Of a stretch of DNA of 64,000 bases, positions 16,069 to 24,454 are shown piece by piece. The translations under genes and the position numbers were made by a program. Position 1 is the first letter of the stretch, and the number at the start of each line of letters is the position of its first letter. The notes below the pieces were generated by a model. The model saw only the letters and a list, made by a program, of their open reading frames with translations. It had not been told where the DNA came from and made no database searches. This DNA comes from CBDBKE01 sp965218055 (GTDB lineage Bacteria; Acidobacteriota; Terriglobia; JAJPHL01; JAPKYU01), in NCBI GenBank assembly GCA_965218055.1, contig CBDCKA010000002.1, forward strand, positions 2,914,001 through 2,978,000, in the 5' to 3' direction.

Positions 16069-17652
16069 TCAGGTACGGGCGAGGGCGCGCCGCAAGCGGG
16101 CGCCCGTCCAGGTGGCTAGCGGCGCAGCCAACATGGTAACGCTAATGCCAAGTACAGCAAGCAGATACAAGTAAGTCTTAAAGAGTACATTCAAGTCTGG
16201 CACCCATTGGGTCATCCACAAGCCTTCCGACCAATACACCCACAAGACCTGAGCTGCCAAAGACAGGCTGATCAGCATGGTGGTGGCCACCGAGAGCCGA
16301 AGGCCGGCACGGCCGGCAATCAGACCCATGAAGAAGGCGCCCACTAAGAGCGCAGCGCCAGCCAAAGCCATGTTTTTCAGCAGGAAGTCTGCCAAGTATT
16401 CTTCTCGGTTGACGGCACTGAGTGAGTAACCCAATCCCAAATGGGCAAAGAGGGAAAAATACGCCAGGTAGAACGCACCTATCGCACCCAGGGCACCCCG
16501 CCATTCGGCCGGCGTCTCAAAAACGCTGATAAAGAGCCAGGCCAGCAAGAACAGTAGTCCCAGCCCAAGACGCCTGGCGATGGGGCTACGAACACGGCGA
16601 AGCCGTTCCACGGCCTGCTCTTGCGTGCCTGCGAACACCCCACGCCGGATCAAGGCGAACGCTCGCTGCTGGTGTTGCTGCAAACCGAACAGCCTGTCGC
16701 GCACGTCGGAATCGAGATAGAGAGCATCGAACAACACCTTGCCTTCATTGGTGGCAGGAAAGGGCAGGCCGAGCAGCACACAAATCGTGGGCGCCACGTC
16801 CACCTGCTCGGCTTGTAATCGAGCACCGCGGCGTACCGGGCCGCCGGCCAGCACCAGCGGCACTTCGAGCACCTCGGGCTCGGTGCCACCGTGGCCTCCC
16901 CGATCCACATGGCCGTGGTCCGCGGTCACGATGACAACCGTTTGGCTGAGGTCCTGCGATGCGACCAGCTTGCCCAAGCAGTCGTCAATGGCGCCGAAGA
17001 CCTCCTGGGCAGCAGGCGAAAGCGGCCCATAGTCGTGAGAGGCGGTGTCGCCGGCGGTCCAGTCAATGGCCAGGAGGCTGAACTTCGTACTCCGCACAAA
17101 CTCCAGCCCCTCCGCACAACGGCGCTCCTGCCAATCGAGCAGTTCCGCTGGCGGGACGAGTTTCGGCTCCTTGGCCGCCGGCAGCAACGCATTCAGATGA
17201 TGACCAAACCCCCGAACCCACAACTCCGAGCCTGCCGCCGCGGTGCGTCGTCCAGCAGCCCGGGCCAGGGAGAACACCGAGTCGGCTTCCACCGGCTGCA
17301 TCGCGAAGTTGGAGGTGATGCCGTGTACCGCGGCCCAGGCTCCCGTGGCCAGAACCGCCCGCCCCGGGTAGGAGAGGGAAGGCACACCTACCTGCGCACG
17401 GCCGTAGGCGCCTCGCTGCCGCAGTTCGTTTAGGAAACTCAGTTGGCGAGAGGTATCCAGGCGGAGACCGTCTATAGTCACCAGGATGACGCGCGGAACC
17501 AGGGCCTGTTCAGCCGGTAGCCGTGGGTGAAACCGGTAGGGAGTGCGATAGCGAACCACGCTGTTCCACGCTGAGGCCGCAATCTGGTACCCGCCCCAGG
17601 CCATCGCCAGGACCACCAAGGCACAAGTAACGATTGGTCCCCAGTCTCGCAT
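16069..17652 (-). CDS. Membrane-anchored alkaline-phosphatase-superfamily phosphodiesterase
   Basis: 527 aa. An N-terminal anchor (IVTCALVVLAMAWGGYQIAA) is followed by a type I phosphodiesterase/phosphatase domain: VILVTIDGLRLD (metal Asp), GVPSLSYPGRAVLATG (nucleophile Ser/Thr region), DWTAGDTASHDYGP, VIVTADHGHVDRGGHGG (Asp/His metal ligands). Residues ~365-520 hold about four further membrane helices. A catalytic ectodomain with a C-terminal membrane bundle recalls GPI ethanolamine-phosphate transferases and bacterial phosphoglycerol/phosphoethanolamine transferases, but the substrate is unknown. It lies ~120 nt upstream of the sialidase on the same strand, so an extracytoplasmic glycan role is possible. 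Confidence 0.8.
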   Translation of the reverse strand: MRDWGPIVTCALVVLAMAWGGYQIAASAWNSVVRYRTPYRFHPRLPAEQALVPRVILVTIDGLRLDTSRQLSFLNELRQRGAYGRAQVGVPSLSYPGRAVLATGAWAAVHGITSNFAMQPVEADSVFSLARAAGRRTAAAGSELWVRGFGHHLNALLPAAKEPKLVPPAELLDWQERRCAEGLEFVRSTKFSLLAIDWTAGDTASHDYGPLSPAAQEVFGAIDDCLGKLVASQDLSQTVVIVTADHGHVDRGGHGGTEPEVLEVPLVLAGGPVRRGARLQAEQVDVAPTICVLLGLPFPATNEGKVLFDALYLDSDVRDRLFGLQQHQQRAFALIRRGVFAGTQEQAVERLRRVRSPIARRLGLGLLFLLAWLFISVFETPAEWRGALGAIGAFYLAYFSLFAHLGLGYSLSAVNREEYLADFLLKNMALAGAALLVGAFFMGLIAGRAGLRLSVATTMLISLSLAAQVLWVYWSEGLWMTQWVPDLNVLFKTYLYLLAVLGISVTMLAAPLATWTGARLRRALART

Positions 17653-17846
17653 CTAAGTTAGAAATAGCTCACTAGCACCAGCTCTGGTCGCCGGAGATGG
17701 AACGCAGGGCAAATCGGAGCAAGGGAACGGCCCTGCCGCCCCTGGATCGCAGGGGTCAGTCAAGAGCAGTAGCAAACCGGCGTTCCACATAGCTAGGAAC
17801 CTTTGTCCCGGACTTGCGTAGAATACCAGCACAGCAGGGCGCTGTG

Positions 17847-18488
17847 ATGAATTTGCCACTTCCAGAACTGTTGGCCCTGGCACTCGCTTCCGCAGTGGCT
17901 TCTGGCTTGAATGCCTATGCCAGCGTGGCCATGATCGGTCTGCTCCAGCGCTACGCCGTGATTCATCTGCCTCCGCCCATGAACGCCCTCAGCCAGGACT
18001 GGGTGGTCGCGGTGGCAGCGGCGCTGTTTGTGATCGAGTTCTTCGCCGACAAGATCCCCTACTTCGACAATCTCTGGGATGCCATCCACACCTTCATCCG
18101 CGTGCCGGTTGGAGCAGGCTTGGCGGCCGGGTTCTTTGCCGATCAGACGGCTCCCTGGCAGGCGTTGATGGCGGTCGTGGGGGGCGCGCTGGCCCTGCAA
18201 TCGCACGGCACCAAGGCCTCGGCCCGACTGGCAGTCAACACCAGTCCGGAACCGTTGAGCAACTGGGCGCTCAGCTTGGCCGAGGACGCCCTGGTCGTGC
18301 TGCTGCTGTGGATGGCTGCTTCGCACCCCTACCTCACCCTTGCCATTCTAGCCGCGCTGGTGGTGGTCTTTATACTGCTAGTGCGTGTGATTCTTGGTGG
18401 ACTGCGGCGGCTGCTGGCGCGCTTGCGCGGGCCGTCGGGCGCGGCACCCTCCGCCGGGCCGAGGACCGCCGCGAGCTCCCCGCGCTGA
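17847..18488 (+). CDS. DUF4126 membrane protein
   Basis: 213 aa. Starts at ATG 17847 (MNLPLPELLALALASAVASGLNAYASVAMIGLL). Four or five hydrophobic segments and the family signatures SGLNAYASV, FADKIPYFDNLWDAIHTFIRVPVGA and KASARLAVNTSPEPLSNWALS are visible. DUF4126 proteins are integral membrane proteins of unknown function. The C-terminus is a basic and Ser/Pro-rich tail (GPSGAAPSAGPRTAASS). Transcribed divergently from the phosphodiesterase across a ~190-nt gap in which no strong promoter was identified. Confidence 0.85.
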   Translation: MNLPLPELLALALASAVASGLNAYASVAMIGLLQRYAVIHLPPPMNALSQDWVVAVAAALFVIEFFADKIPYFDNLWDAIHTFIRVPVGAGLAAGFFADQTAPWQALMAVVGGALALQSHGTKASARLAVNTSPEPLSNWALSLAEDALVVLLLWMAASHPYLTLAILAALVVVFILLVRVILGGLRRLLARLRGPSGAAPSAGPRTAASSPR

Positions 18489-18597
18489 GATTCCTACCCG
18501 CCCGAAAGGCGGCGGCCTTAGAAGTGCAGGTTCAGGCGTCCGGCAACGACGCGGCGGCCTGCGAATTGGATTGGCGGAGGCTCGCAACTTCCATTGT

Positions 18598-19518
18598 TTA
18601 ATCCCTTGAGTTTGTATGGACTATTCCAAAAGTGTCTCGCCAGAAGGCCAGCACGCGACGTTCGTACTCCTCAGGAGCCGTTTCCCAACCCTTGCCGTGG
18701 GGGGCCCCTGGCACCTGCCAGAATAGTTTGGGTTCCTTTGCCGCCTTATAAAGCACTTTCACTGAGTCGGACGGAAACAGATCGTCCTCGCTGTCATCTA
18801 TGAGGAAGACAGGGCGTGGGCTGATCTTGCCGATGACTTCTACGGGTGACACGCTATCAAGAACAACGCCCAGCCGGAACTCACTGATCCACTTTGTTAC
18901 CAAGGCGAACGGGAAACTAGGCAAGCCAAATTCCTTCTCGAAAGTGTGATTCAGGATGCCATTGATACTGCTGAAGGGAATTTCAGCTATCAGGCCTTTT
19001 ATCTCCGGTGTTTCCGCTACCGCGAGAATGGCCGCTGCAGCGCCCATGGAATTCCCCTGCACACCGATGCGGTCTGGGTTTACGCCGGGACGGGTCTTGA
19101 GATACTCCATTGCGCTTTCGATGTCCCACGCTTCCTTGGCCCCGAGCGTCTGCGCATCGCCCTCGCTCTTACCCCGGTAGCGAAAGTCAAACAGCAGGAC
19201 GGAGAAGCCGTCCTGATACAAGTAATTGGCATCAGTTAGCATGTAACTATGGTCGCTACCCCTGCCGTGGGCCAAAATGACAGTTGCGCCGTTTGTGCCT
19301 GGAATGAACTGCCCGGCCAGCCTTAGACCGTCACGGCTTTGAAAGTGAACACTCTCCAGTGGCAGATCGAACGCCAAAGGGTCTTTCGGCGGGTCATGGG
19401 GCGGGTGGATGACCTTCCCGCTTGCGTGCCAACCGAACGCCCCGAGAGCCACTACAACCCCGAGCACGACAGCAGCCGCCCAGTACACCTTTCGCCTCCT
19501 CGCCGGCGGGCCTTTCAT
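18598..19518 (-). CDS. Membrane-anchored alpha/beta hydrolase
   Basis: 306 aa. Start set at ATG 19518 (MKGPPARRRKVYWAAAVVLG) with a GGA site; a GTG 21 nt upstream is an alternative. One N-terminal membrane helix anchors the protein. The alpha/beta-hydrolase core shows the oxyanion-region ILAHGRGSDHSYM, LLFDFRYRGKSEGDAQ, the nucleophile elbow GNSMGAA (Ser), an acid in FLIDDSEDDLFP and the His in GAPHGKGWE. It resembles BAAT/YqkD-like serine hydrolases with the catalytic domain outside the membrane. Substrate unknown. It lies 45 nt upstream of nothing essential: its stop faces the DUF4126 gene, and pfkA-type gene lies upstream on the same strand. Confidence 0.82.
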   Translation of the reverse strand: MKGPPARRRKVYWAAAVVLGVVVALGAFGWHASGKVIHPPHDPPKDPLAFDLPLESVHFQSRDGLRLAGQFIPGTNGATVILAHGRGSDHSYMLTDANYLYQDGFSVLLFDFRYRGKSEGDAQTLGAKEAWDIESAMEYLKTRPGVNPDRIGVQGNSMGAAAAILAVAETPEIKGLIAEIPFSSINGILNHTFEKEFGLPSFPFALVTKWISEFRLGVVLDSVSPVEVIGKISPRPVFLIDDSEDDLFPSDSVKVLYKAAKEPKLFWQVPGAPHGKGWETAPEEYERRVLAFWRDTFGIVHTNSRD

Positions 19519-19583
19519 ACCAAGTTCCAGGGCGTACACCCGCTTCCGTTTTCCGAAGCCGTAGCAGGGGACAAAAGTAGGGC

Positions 19584-20615
19584 TTATCCGAAGAAGGTGG
19601 AAGCGATCCTGTAAAGCTCCTCGTCGACGCGGCGGGTGATCAGCGCCTCCCGAAGCGGGACGGACACAATCTGGCGGCCCTGGAGAGCCACCATTTTGCC
19701 GAATTCCCCTCGGTGCACCATCTCGCTGGCGGCAAATCCGAAGCGCGTGGCTAGGATGCGGTCGAAGGCTGTTGGCGAACCCCCGCGCTGGATGTGGCCG
19801 AGGATCACGACGCGCGTCTCAAACCCGGTGTGCTGCTCGATCTGCTTGGCCAGCACCTGCCCGATGCCCCCCAACTGCACGTGCCCGAACTCATCCACGC
19901 GGTCGCTCTGGCGCACCTCCTGCGGCGCTCCGCCCGGCAGGCTCAGCTTGCAGCCTTCGGCCACCACCACGATGCTGAATTCGCGCCCGCGCTGGTTTCG
20001 CTTGTGAAGGATTCCAGCGACCTCCTCCAGGTTGATGGGGATTTCTGGAATCAGAATGACATCGGCCCCGCCGGCCATGCCGGCGCCGACGGCGATCCAG
20101 CCCGTGTCCCTGCCCATCACCTCCACGACCATCACCCGCTGGTGTGCCTCGGCGGTGCTGTAGACGCGGTCAATGGCCTCGGTGGCGATATTGACAGCGG
20201 TGTCGTAGCCGAAGGTCTGGTCGGTGCCAGACAGGTCGTTGTCGATCGTCTTCGGAACGCCGACGACGTTCTTGCCCTGCCGGCAGAGCTCGTCCGCCAC
20301 CGACATGGTGTCGTCGCCGCCTACCGCAATGAGCGCATAGAGGTCTGCCCGGTCGAAGTTCTCCATCAACTGCTGGATTCGCTTGGCGGGGTTGGTGCGC
20401 GAGGTGCGAAGAATGGTGCCGCCTCTCGGCAGAATGCCTGTCACTTTGTCCAGGTCCAGAGGCTCCCACTTGGCTTCCAGCAGGCCGCGCCATCCCTCCA
20501 AGATTCCCAGCACTTCGTACTCGTGCTGGAGAGATCTGCGCACCACGGCACGAATCACCGCGTTCAAGCCAGGGCAGTCACCTCCGCCAGTCAAGATTCC
20601 GATGCGCTTTGCCAT
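19584..20615 (-). CDS. 6-phosphofructokinase, predicted pyrophosphate-dependent
   Basis: 343 aa, PFK-A family. Phosphorylates fructose 6-phosphate in glycolysis. N-terminal GILTGGGDCPGLNAVIRAV; fructose-6-phosphate and catalytic motif PKTIDNDLSGTDQTFGYDTA; MVVEVMGRDTGWIA; LGHIQRGGSPTAFDR. Two specificity positions are informative: GGDDT (Asp at 102, where ATP enzymes have Gly) and PKTIDND (Lys at 122, where ATP enzymes have Gly). In this superfamily the Asp/Lys pair blocks ATP and favours pyrophosphate, making a reversible PPi-PFK (EC 2.7.1.90) likely. Annotation pipelines may still label it ATP-dependent PfkA. It is monocistronic-looking, with ~65 nt to the hydrolase gene. Confidence 0.9.
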   Translation of the reverse strand: MAKRIGILTGGGDCPGLNAVIRAVVRRSLQHEYEVLGILEGWRGLLEAKWEPLDLDKVTGILPRGGTILRTSRTNPAKRIQQLMENFDRADLYALIAVGGDDTMSVADELCRQGKNVVGVPKTIDNDLSGTDQTFGYDTAVNIATEAIDRVYSTAEAHQRVMVVEVMGRDTGWIAVGAGMAGGADVILIPEIPINLEEVAGILHKRNQRGREFSIVVVAEGCKLSLPGGAPQEVRQSDRVDEFGHVQLGGIGQVLAKQIEQHTGFETRVVILGHIQRGGSPTAFDRILATRFGFAASEMVHRGEFGKMVALQGRQIVSVPLREALITRRVDEELYRIASTFFG

Positions 20616-20720
20616 GGCGACAGCCTGGTCGAGGCCCGATCAAGAAGGGTTTCATGCGCCAGATTACCACACACGCTGCGAGCGCCATGAAGTGCAGCCA
20701 ATCCAAGCAGAAGCCGTAGC

Positions 20721-21764
20721 CTAACTTACTCCGTTCCTGCGGAGAGCCTTGAGTGAAGGCGTGGAGAGGGGCAGGCGGCCAAGTCCCGCCCGATCCATGA
20801 AACGGAGCGAGCCGGGCGCCGAGGCTGCTGGTTGTCGGGTTGTTCGCTGTCGTTTTATGCGTTGTCGTCTTGTGCGCTTTAGCCGCGCGCGAAACACCTG
20901 CACTTCGATGTTGCGGTAAGTGACCGAATGACGGAACGAGCTGACGCGGTCAAGCCGCGCCAGCTGCGGGTGCGGCAGTTCCGGCAACGACCAGAAGCGC
21001 GGCCACCAACCGCGGTTGCTCGGAGGCGCCAATAGGACCCGTCCATCCTGCTCCACCAGCGCGAGCTGTAATTGAAACCGTTCGAGCGGCCGGCGCGGCC
21101 TCGGTGGGGGGAAGCGGGCGACCGTGCCCGTCTGCCGCGCCCGGCAATGCGCCGCCAGCGGACATTTCCGACACAGCGGGGCCCGCGGCCGGCAGAGGGT
21201 AGCTCCCAGCTCCATCAATGCCTGGTTGAAGTCGCCGGGCCGGGTGCGGTCGAGCAGCGCGGCCGCCGTTTCCTCCAACCCTCGGGCCCGGGTGAACAGC
21301 CGCGCCAGCACGCGCCGCACGTTTCCATCCACCACCGCGTGCGGCTTGCCGAAGGCGATACTGGCCACGGCGGCGGCGGTGTACGGACCAACCCCGGGCA
21401 GGGCGCGCCATTCCGCGTAGGTGGAAGGGAAGCGGCCCCGGGTGCGGATCTGGCGGGCGGCGGCCTGCAGCGCACGCGCTCGGGAGTAATAACCGAGCCC
21501 AGCCCAGGCGCGCAGCACCCTTTGTGGCCGGGCCCGTGCCAGCGCTTCCACGGAGGGGAACAGCCCGAGGAAGCGCTGGTAATAGGGCTCGACCGCAGCC
21601 ACCCGCGTCTGTTGCAGCATCACTTCGGCGAGCCACACTCGATAGGGGTCCGGCGTGCGACGCCAGGGCAGATCGCGCCGGTGCCGGTCATACCAGTGCA
21701 GCAGCTTGCGGCGCAATTTTTGCGGGTGATACACTTCAGCAGAGATGTTGGCCGGTAGCCCCAT
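20721..21764 (-). CDS. mutY: A/G-specific adenine glycosylase MutY
   Basis: 347 aa. Removes adenine mispaired with 8-oxoguanine. HhH-GPD core: MLQQTRVAAVEPYYQRFL, LPGVGPYTAAAVASIAFG (helix-hairpin-helix), VVDGNVRRVLARLF with the catalytic Asp. The [4Fe-4S] loop CRPRAPLCRKCPLAAHC has C-x6-C-x2-C-x5-C spacing. The C-terminal NUDIX-like 8-oxoG recognition domain follows (LLAPPSNRGWWPRFWSLPEL), then SSFRHSVTYRNIEVQVF. A basic low-complexity insert (RTRRQRIKRQRTTRQ) interrupts the end of this domain. The start is 17 nt from the divergent VWA gene if that gene uses TTG 21782. Confidence 0.94.
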   Translation of the reverse strand: MGLPANISAEVYHPQKLRRKLLHWYDRHRRDLPWRRTPDPYRVWLAEVMLQQTRVAAVEPYYQRFLGLFPSVEALARARPQRVLRAWAGLGYYSRARALQAAARQIRTRGRFPSTYAEWRALPGVGPYTAAAVASIAFGKPHAVVDGNVRRVLARLFTRARGLEETAAALLDRTRPGDFNQALMELGATLCRPRAPLCRKCPLAAHCRARQTGTVARFPPPRPRRPLERFQLQLALVEQDGRVLLAPPSNRGWWPRFWSLPELPHPQLARLDRVSSFRHSVTYRNIEVQVFRARLKRTRRQRIKRQRTTRQPAASAPGSLRFMDRAGLGRLPLSTPSLKALRRNGVS

Positions 21765-21781
21765 CTTCTTGGAGTTGTACC

Positions 21782-22651
21782 TTGGGACATTATAGACGGG
21801 CCTCGCGACACAGCCAGCGATTCCGAATATTGCTATCCTCCCGCCAATGGTTGCTGACCATTGTTTCCTTACTCCTTCTGGGTTCCCCTTATCTGTGGGC
21901 AGACGACGCGCCGCGGCTTCTGGTGACGGTGAGCAACGAGTTCGGCTTTCCCGTCAGGGATCTGAAAGCGGAAGATTTCAAGGTGAAGTACAAGAAACAG
22001 GTCCGGCCGGTTGAGGCGGCCCGCTACCGCACCCATGACCTGTTGGACGTGGTCCTGCTCCTGGAGACAAGTGAAAGAGGAGCGCGGCTGCGGGGCCCGA
22101 TTCAAAATGTAGCCGGTCTGTTTATTGACGGCCTGAGTGGGAAGGATCAAATGGCCATTGTCGGCTATGCGTCTGCGGCCGACATGGTGCAGGACTTTAC
22201 CTCCAGTAGGAAGCTGCTGAAACGCGCTGTAGGCACGCTCAACTACGGCAACCCTCCGGCCCTGCTGGACGCCATCTACGCGGTTGTGGATGGGGCCTTC
22301 GAGCGCGCCGCGGGCCGCCAGATCGTGGTGGTCATCGGCAGCGGCGTGGACTGGCGTAACCGTGTCGAGCGGCGGGAGGTGCTGCGAGAGGCGCGGCGAA
22401 ACGGAGTTTCCATATTTGCCATCTCCTTCGGCCGCGACGGCGATCTGAAAAGGCTTGCCAAGCAAACGGCCGGTGACTTTTACAGTGGCAAGGAGCTGCG
22501 CCAGATAAAGCAGCTAGTCAGGAATATTCTGGCCGCGTTTCGCGGCCACTACGAGCTGGTGTTGCCCGGCCCGCCGCTGGGTAGCGGCAAGCTCAAGGTC
22601 GAGGTGCCTGGTAGCGAGAAGCCGCGGATCAGCTTCCGCATCGCCCGCTGA
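21782..22651 (+). CDS. Secreted VWA-like protein with degenerate MIDAS
   Basis: 289 aa if started at TTG 21782, supported by GGAG 7 nt upstream; TTG 21830 is the other candidate, and no in-frame ATG precedes the signal-like segment WLLTIVSLLLLGSPYLWA. The mature part follows the acidobacterial VWFA pattern: LLVTVSNEFGFPVRDLKAEDFKV, then DVVLLLETSERGARL, QIVVVIGSGVDWRN, and a final AFRGHYELVLPG. The MIDAS site D-x-S-x-S is replaced by ETSER, so metal binding in the usual way is unlikely. Function unknown. It is divergent from mutY, so any promoter must lie inside mutY. Confidence 0.78.
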   Translation: MGHYRRASRHSQRFRILLSSRQWLLTIVSLLLLGSPYLWADDAPRLLVTVSNEFGFPVRDLKAEDFKVKYKKQVRPVEAARYRTHDLLDVVLLLETSERGARLRGPIQNVAGLFIDGLSGKDQMAIVGYASAADMVQDFTSSRKLLKRAVGTLNYGNPPALLDAIYAVVDGAFERAAGRQIVVVIGSGVDWRNRVERREVLREARRNGVSIFAISFGRDGDLKRLAKQTAGDFYSGKELRQIKQLVRNILAAFRGHYELVLPGPPLGSGKLKVEVPGSEKPRISFRIAR

Positions 22652-22690
22652 CCCTCAGCCCGTTCCCAGGCCAGCGGCAGGGGGTTCTGT

Positions 22691-23554
22691 TCACTTCGGG
22701 GAGGCGACGTAGCCGACAATGCGATTCTTGTGGACCTCGTTGACCACAATTTCGTGCAGGCCCCGTGACCGCGCCAGGTAGAACTGCACCGGCTCATTCA
22801 CCGTCTTGTTCTTCTTCTCGATCCGCTTGTCGTCGGCGTAGAGTTCCAAGGTATAGCGCTGGCGCTTGGTGCTGGTTTTCTTCAGCTTCAGCGAGATGTT
22901 GCCAACGCGGCGGGGCCGCTTTTGCTTTCGCAGGTCGAATTCGACGTAGGTGCGATCGCCGCGTCGCCGCAGCTCTTCCAACTCCTCGCCGTTCCGGGCA
23001 ATCAGAACGTTATGCTTGCTGAGGTCGCCGACGGCGGTGGTCAACCGGAGCTTGGTTTCTTCCAGATCCTTGCGGGTGGTCGCAATATCGTCCTTATTGA
23101 TCGTCACATTCCCGGTCAGCGCGCCCAGCTTGGCGGTGGACTCCTGACGCAGGCTGCTCACCTGCTGAACAATTTGGGCCGACGCCTGCTTTTGCTCTTC
23201 GCCCAGGGCCTGAGCCAATTCCCGCGCTCGTCTCAGGTCGCGCCGGGTTACGCCCAGCTTTTCCCGGGCCATCAGGACCTCGCCTCGCAGCTCGTTATGT
23301 CGCTCGTCACTGGCCTGGATGTTGGTTTCCTGGCGGCGCGCGAGCACGTTGCTTTGTTCCTTCAGCTCGGTGACCTGCTGCTCGAGCGACGCGCGTGTGG
23401 CGCTGAGCTCGTACAACAGAAAGATATTGACGATCCCGAGCGCCACCAGCGCGGCGATCACAATCGTCGGGAACCAATTGCGCGGGGCTTCGGGAGCTTC
23501 CGGTTGCTCCGGCTGTTCAGGGAAAATGCTTCCGGTCGGCGGGCTAATGCTCAT
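22691..23554 (-). CDS. Membrane-anchored coiled-coil protein, hypothetical
   Basis: 287 aa. Start at ATG 23554 (MSISPPTGSIFPEQPEQPEAPEAP) with an AAGGAGAG ribosome site. A Pro/Glu-rich cytoplasmic stretch precedes one membrane helix (TIVIAALVALGIVNIFLLYEL). Residues ~55-185 form a long coiled coil (repeated Gln/Glu/Arg heptads such as LKEQSNVLARRQE). The last ~90 residues are a basic beta-rich domain (YVEFDLRKQKRPRRVGNISLKLKKTS, then LYADDKRIEKKNKTVNEPVQFYLARSRG). No family recognised. The topology suggests a periplasmic coiled coil with a C-terminal binding domain. It converges with the VWA gene. Confidence 0.75.
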   Translation of the reverse strand: MSISPPTGSIFPEQPEQPEAPEAPRNWFPTIVIAALVALGIVNIFLLYELSATRASLEQQVTELKEQSNVLARRQETNIQASDERHNELRGEVLMAREKLGVTRRDLRRARELAQALGEEQKQASAQIVQQVSSLRQESTAKLGALTGNVTINKDDIATTRKDLEETKLRLTTAVGDLSKHNVLIARNGEELEELRRRGDRTYVEFDLRKQKRPRRVGNISLKLKKTSTKRQRYTLELYADDKRIEKKNKTVNEPVQFYLARSRGLHEIVVNEVHKNRIVGYVASPK

Positions 23555-23875
23555 AAATCTCTCCTTCCACGGATATTCTACCACCCTACCCCTTGGCGTA
23601 GCAGTGGCGCTGGCCGCGTCACTGCGAGTTGCCCTACCTCTAGTTATAAGATGCATACAGCCGCTCCCGGGTTTCGTCCATGACAATTATGTGCTTTCAG
23701 CCGGTACCGAACTGTCCCCCAGGGTAGATGCGATGCCCGGAACCCCGTGCTGGAAACGAATCCCGGGTGGACCGAGGAGCCGCAGTCGGGGCAGCGCTGC
23801 GCCGGTCCCGAGAGTTCGCGGATCAGCCCCAACGAGGCGCGAGGCTATCCAGGAAGAGGGCATGGCGTTCTGAGT

Positions 23876-23905
23876 TTGAGTCAGCGGGGCGGCCTGGGTT
23901 AGAAT
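23876..23905 (+). promoter_or_regulatory. Putative promoter of the interrupted OmpA-family gene
   Basis: TTGAGT (23876-23881), 18-nt spacer, TAGAAT (23900-23905). It lies ~125 nt upstream of the ATG at 24030. The rest of 23687-24029 is intergenic; short ORFs there show no family features. Confidence 0.5.
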
Positions 23906-24029
23906 ATTATGTCGGCTAAGGTTGAACTTGGAAGAAACCGGAAAACCCGGATTTCAGCAAGAGAGGACGCAACAATTTCTTGGACACCGGCTTTTGGAAA
24001 CCGGTCCTTAGACACGGGAGGAACCAACA

Positions 24030-24266
24030 ATGAGAAGCAAGCACCTGGTTCTGGTCGCGCTCACTCTCGCGGTGAGCCTTGCGCTGCTGTCCCCCGCCTT
24101 CGCACAGGGCGCGGGCGTGAAACAGAAGCTCTCCGGCGTGATCGTCAAGCGAGATGCAGATAGCTTTGTTCTGCGAACGGGTAATGGGATGGAACAGAAG
24201 GTCAAGCTCACCGCTGTCACAGAAATCAAGGAGAAGAAAAAGAAGGGGATTATAAATAAACGTTGA
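24030..24266 (+). pseudogene. OmpA-family protein, 5' fragment (split by transposon)
   Basis: ATG 24030 follows a GGGAGGAA ribosome site. The fragment encodes a signal peptide (MRSKHLVLVALTLAVSLALLSPAFAQG) and a small beta-rich region (VKQKLSGVIVKRDADSFVLRTG). Native sequence ends at 24244; the reading frame then runs into the transposon end and stops at TGA 24264-24266. Removing 24245-27139 and one copy of the 8-bp duplication (24237-24244 and 27140-27147) restores an uninterrupted ORF. The joined product is ~331 aa with the junction ...EKKKNPFRS.... This places the insertion as recent, with no further decay of either half visible. Confidence 0.93.
24237..24244. repeat. 8-bp target-site duplication, left copy
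   Basis: AAAAAGAA directly flanks the left inverted repeat and is repeated exactly at 27140-27147. Eight bases is the duplication length expected for the IS1595 family. Confidence 0.93.
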
Positions 24267-24276
24267 CAAGCCATCC
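24245..24276 (+). repeat. Left terminal inverted repeat (32 bp)
   Basis: Begins GGGGATTATAAATAAACG and ends AAGCCATCC; identical to the reverse complement of 27108-27139. Identity breaks at base 33. TTGACA within it (24263-24268) is the -35 of an inward promoter. Confidence 0.95.
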
Positions 24277-24291
24277 CCTCCATAGTATCAT
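24263..24291 (+). promoter_or_regulatory. Inward promoter from left TIR, toward passenger genes
   Basis: TTGACA (24263-24268) inside the TIR, 17-nt spacer, TATCAT (24286-24291, 5 of 6). Expected to transcribe the plus-strand cargo. The same TIR-borne -35 is used at the other end for the transposase. Confidence 0.7.
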
Positions 24292-24454
24292 CCCCCTGCC
24301 AAACACATCATGCGCGCCGCCCATCGTCGGGCTGCCCGCTGAATAGAATACTCTTACGGGGAATAAGCGGGACTCCTCACAAAGCGTGTGGTGTGTTTGA
24401 GATACGGAAGCTTCGAAACCGCAGTACGAGATCCTATCATCTGACATCAACCGA

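Noticed and set aside
23644..23832. Minus-strand ORF with a CPDCG motif in the gap before the OmpA gene
   Set aside because: Single CxxC, no ribosome site, no second zinc pair and no recognisable domain.
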